A stretch of 64,000 nucleotides of DNA from the NCBI RefSeq assembly GCF_000243255.1, contig NZ_CM001436.1:1090077-1154076 (forward strand), in the 5' to 3' direction. The notes beneath the pieces are model-generated. The model was given only the letters and a program-made list of their open reading frames with translations, did not search any database and was not told the origin of the DNA. A program made the translations under genes and the position numbers. Shown here in pieces: positions 63,488 to 64,000 of this stretch. The stretch is from Methanoplanus limicola DSM 2279 (GTDB lineage: Archaea; Halobacteriota; Methanomicrobia; Methanomicrobiales; Methanomicrobiaceae). The number at the start of each line of letters is the position of its first letter. Within the stretch, counting starts at the first letter, position 1.

Positions 63488-63736
63488 TATTATATCCTCT
63501 AATAATTCAGGGAATTTTCAAAAGGAGAGCAGAAAACTAATGAAATTCCTAATCATTTTTTAAACCCAAATGAATGGTCACCCTCTCGAAGCAGTGGTTA
63601 CAACATCATAATCAGCTTCCTCTGCCGGCTCATCCTCCGGTATAATTCTGCCGTTAAGCTCAATTATTACAGTATCCGGAATTATTCCACAGTTAAACAG
63701 GAGATCTGAAAGTGGAGTTCCTTCTTCAAACTCTGC
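62810..63736. repeat. duplicated lipoprotein + ThiS segment, copy 2
   Basis: Counterpart of 49540-50466. The ThiS-like gene and its neighbour continue beyond the right edge of the repeat, supporting this as the parental location. Confidence 0.85.
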
Positions 63737-63781
63737 CTCCTTTGTAATATTTTCTTTTGTTAATGTGAATTTACATCTCAT
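63578..63781 (-). CDS. ThiS/MoaD-like small protein
   Basis: 67 residues of a ubiquitin-like beta-grasp fold: CKFTLTKENITKEAEFEEGT, then LLFNCGIIPDTVIIELNGRI and PAEEADYDVVTTASRG. ThiS, MoaD and archaeal SAMP proteins share this pattern and carry sulfur or form protein conjugates through a C-terminal Gly-Gly. Here the end is SRG, with a single terminal Gly, so the usual thiocarboxylate tail is altered. It lies 66 bases downstream of a YoaP-like gene on the same strand. Confidence 0.75.
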   Translation of the reverse strand: MRCKFTLTKENITKEAEFEEGTPLSDLLFNCGIIPDTVIIELNGRIIPEDEPAEEADYDVVTTASRG

Positions 63782-63847
63782 ATTATCATCTTAGTTATAT
63801 TATCCCAGCCATTTTATCATGGCTATGCTATCTCAGCCCATATCATT

Positions 63848-64000
63848 TCATTTTACAGGTCTATTCATGATATTCTCAAAACGGCTGTTGCTTATCGGGT
63901 GGTGGCTGATAACCTTCCCGTTGTATATTATGCAGAAAGTCCCGAACGGGCAGGGTGACTGCTGAGCCCCCACGTGGCTCTTCAGGTCGATTAAAACCGG
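63848..64000 (-). CDS. YoaP-like C-terminal domain (partial, gene continues beyond window)
   Basis: The last 50 codons of a gene that enters from the right edge: IDLKSHVGAQQSPCPFGTFC, IIYNGKVISHHPISNSRFENI, ending RPVK. This resembles the YoaP-type C-terminal domain often joined to a GNAT acetyltransferase in archaea and bacteria (Cys-Pro-x-Gly and YNGK-x-(I/L)-x-x-x-x-I-S motifs). The family call is by memory of these motifs and is tentative. Confidence 0.5.
   Translation of the reverse strand, partial: PVLIDLKSHVGAQQSPCPFGTFCIIYNGKVISHHPISNSRFENIMNRPVK

Noticed and set aside
1-64000. CRISPR array, rRNA or replication origin
   Set aside because: No regular repeat-spacer pattern, no rRNA-like segments and no origin-type repeat cluster or orc1/cdc6 gene was seen on either strand.

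Overview
The window looks like a chromosomal segment of a methanogenic archaeon, most likely of the order Methanomicrobiales. The reasons are a complete A-type ATP synthase operon in the order H-I-K-E-C-F-A-B-D, a thermosome, archaellum-type ArlI/ArlJ, a LonB protease, Nob1, GfcR, archaeal TATA-type promoters and many small exported proteins. No rRNA, tRNA or CRISPR array was seen.

Layout. 0-3.5 kb: small membrane-anchored or exported proteins of unknown function, including a PepSY-type protein, and a TPR relic. 3.7-7.2 kb: a decayed defence-like island (broken YhcG/DUF1016 nuclease gene, intact XRE-ImmA regulator-peptidase, two different PIN-domain fragments, truncated AlbA_2 gene). 6.7-16 kb: a tandem framework built from repeated 3' ends of atpD. 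Read from the intact atpD leftwards it runs atpD / wHTH + exported peptidase module / short atpD end / AlbA_2 gene / long atpD end / wHTH + exported peptidase module / short atpD end / truncated AlbA_2 gene. The two peptidase modules sit in the same slot but differ: one holds a chymotrypsin-like protease, the other an exported caspase-fold protein with PepSY and membrane partners. 15.4-23.7 kb: the ATP synthase operon. 24-34 kb: zinc ribbon protein, CDF transporter, an archaellin-like protein, ArlJ, a very long ArlI, a divergent pair of KaiC-like proteins (one with a broken Walker A), HicBA, and a dockerin relic. 34-44.6 kb: ordinary housekeeping genes (BofA-like, TldE/TldD, LonB, PRPP synthetase, Nob1, GfcR, CheW, thermosome, MsrA). 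44.8-46.6 kb: an AAA15-type ATPase with a DUF4276 protein, a possible defence pair.

46.8-55 kb is the most unusual part. A membrane-anchored double winged-helix regulator and a small exported PPC-like protein are divergent from an exported cysteine peptidase. The intergenic block (52-bp palindrome, TATA, RBS) plus the signal peptide coding region is then repeated twice more, nearly unchanged, each time joined to a different exported protein: one unknown, one metzincin metallopeptidase. The divergent PPC-like gene is degraded in both extra copies. This looks like one regulated promoter/secretion cassette shared by swapped effectors. 55-62.7 kb is an insertion-sequence cluster: an IS4-type transposase gene, a second IS4-type copy split by an IS66-type element with a clear 8-bp target duplication, and an apparently intact IS1634-type element. 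62.8-64 kb repeats a lipoprotein + ThiS-like segment already seen in part at 49.5-50.5 kb.

The common theme of the two accessory regions is exported hydrolases controlled by membrane-linked winged-helix regulators and diversified by duplication with replacement of the effector part. Functions assigned here are from reading sequence and family motifs only; no database search was run.
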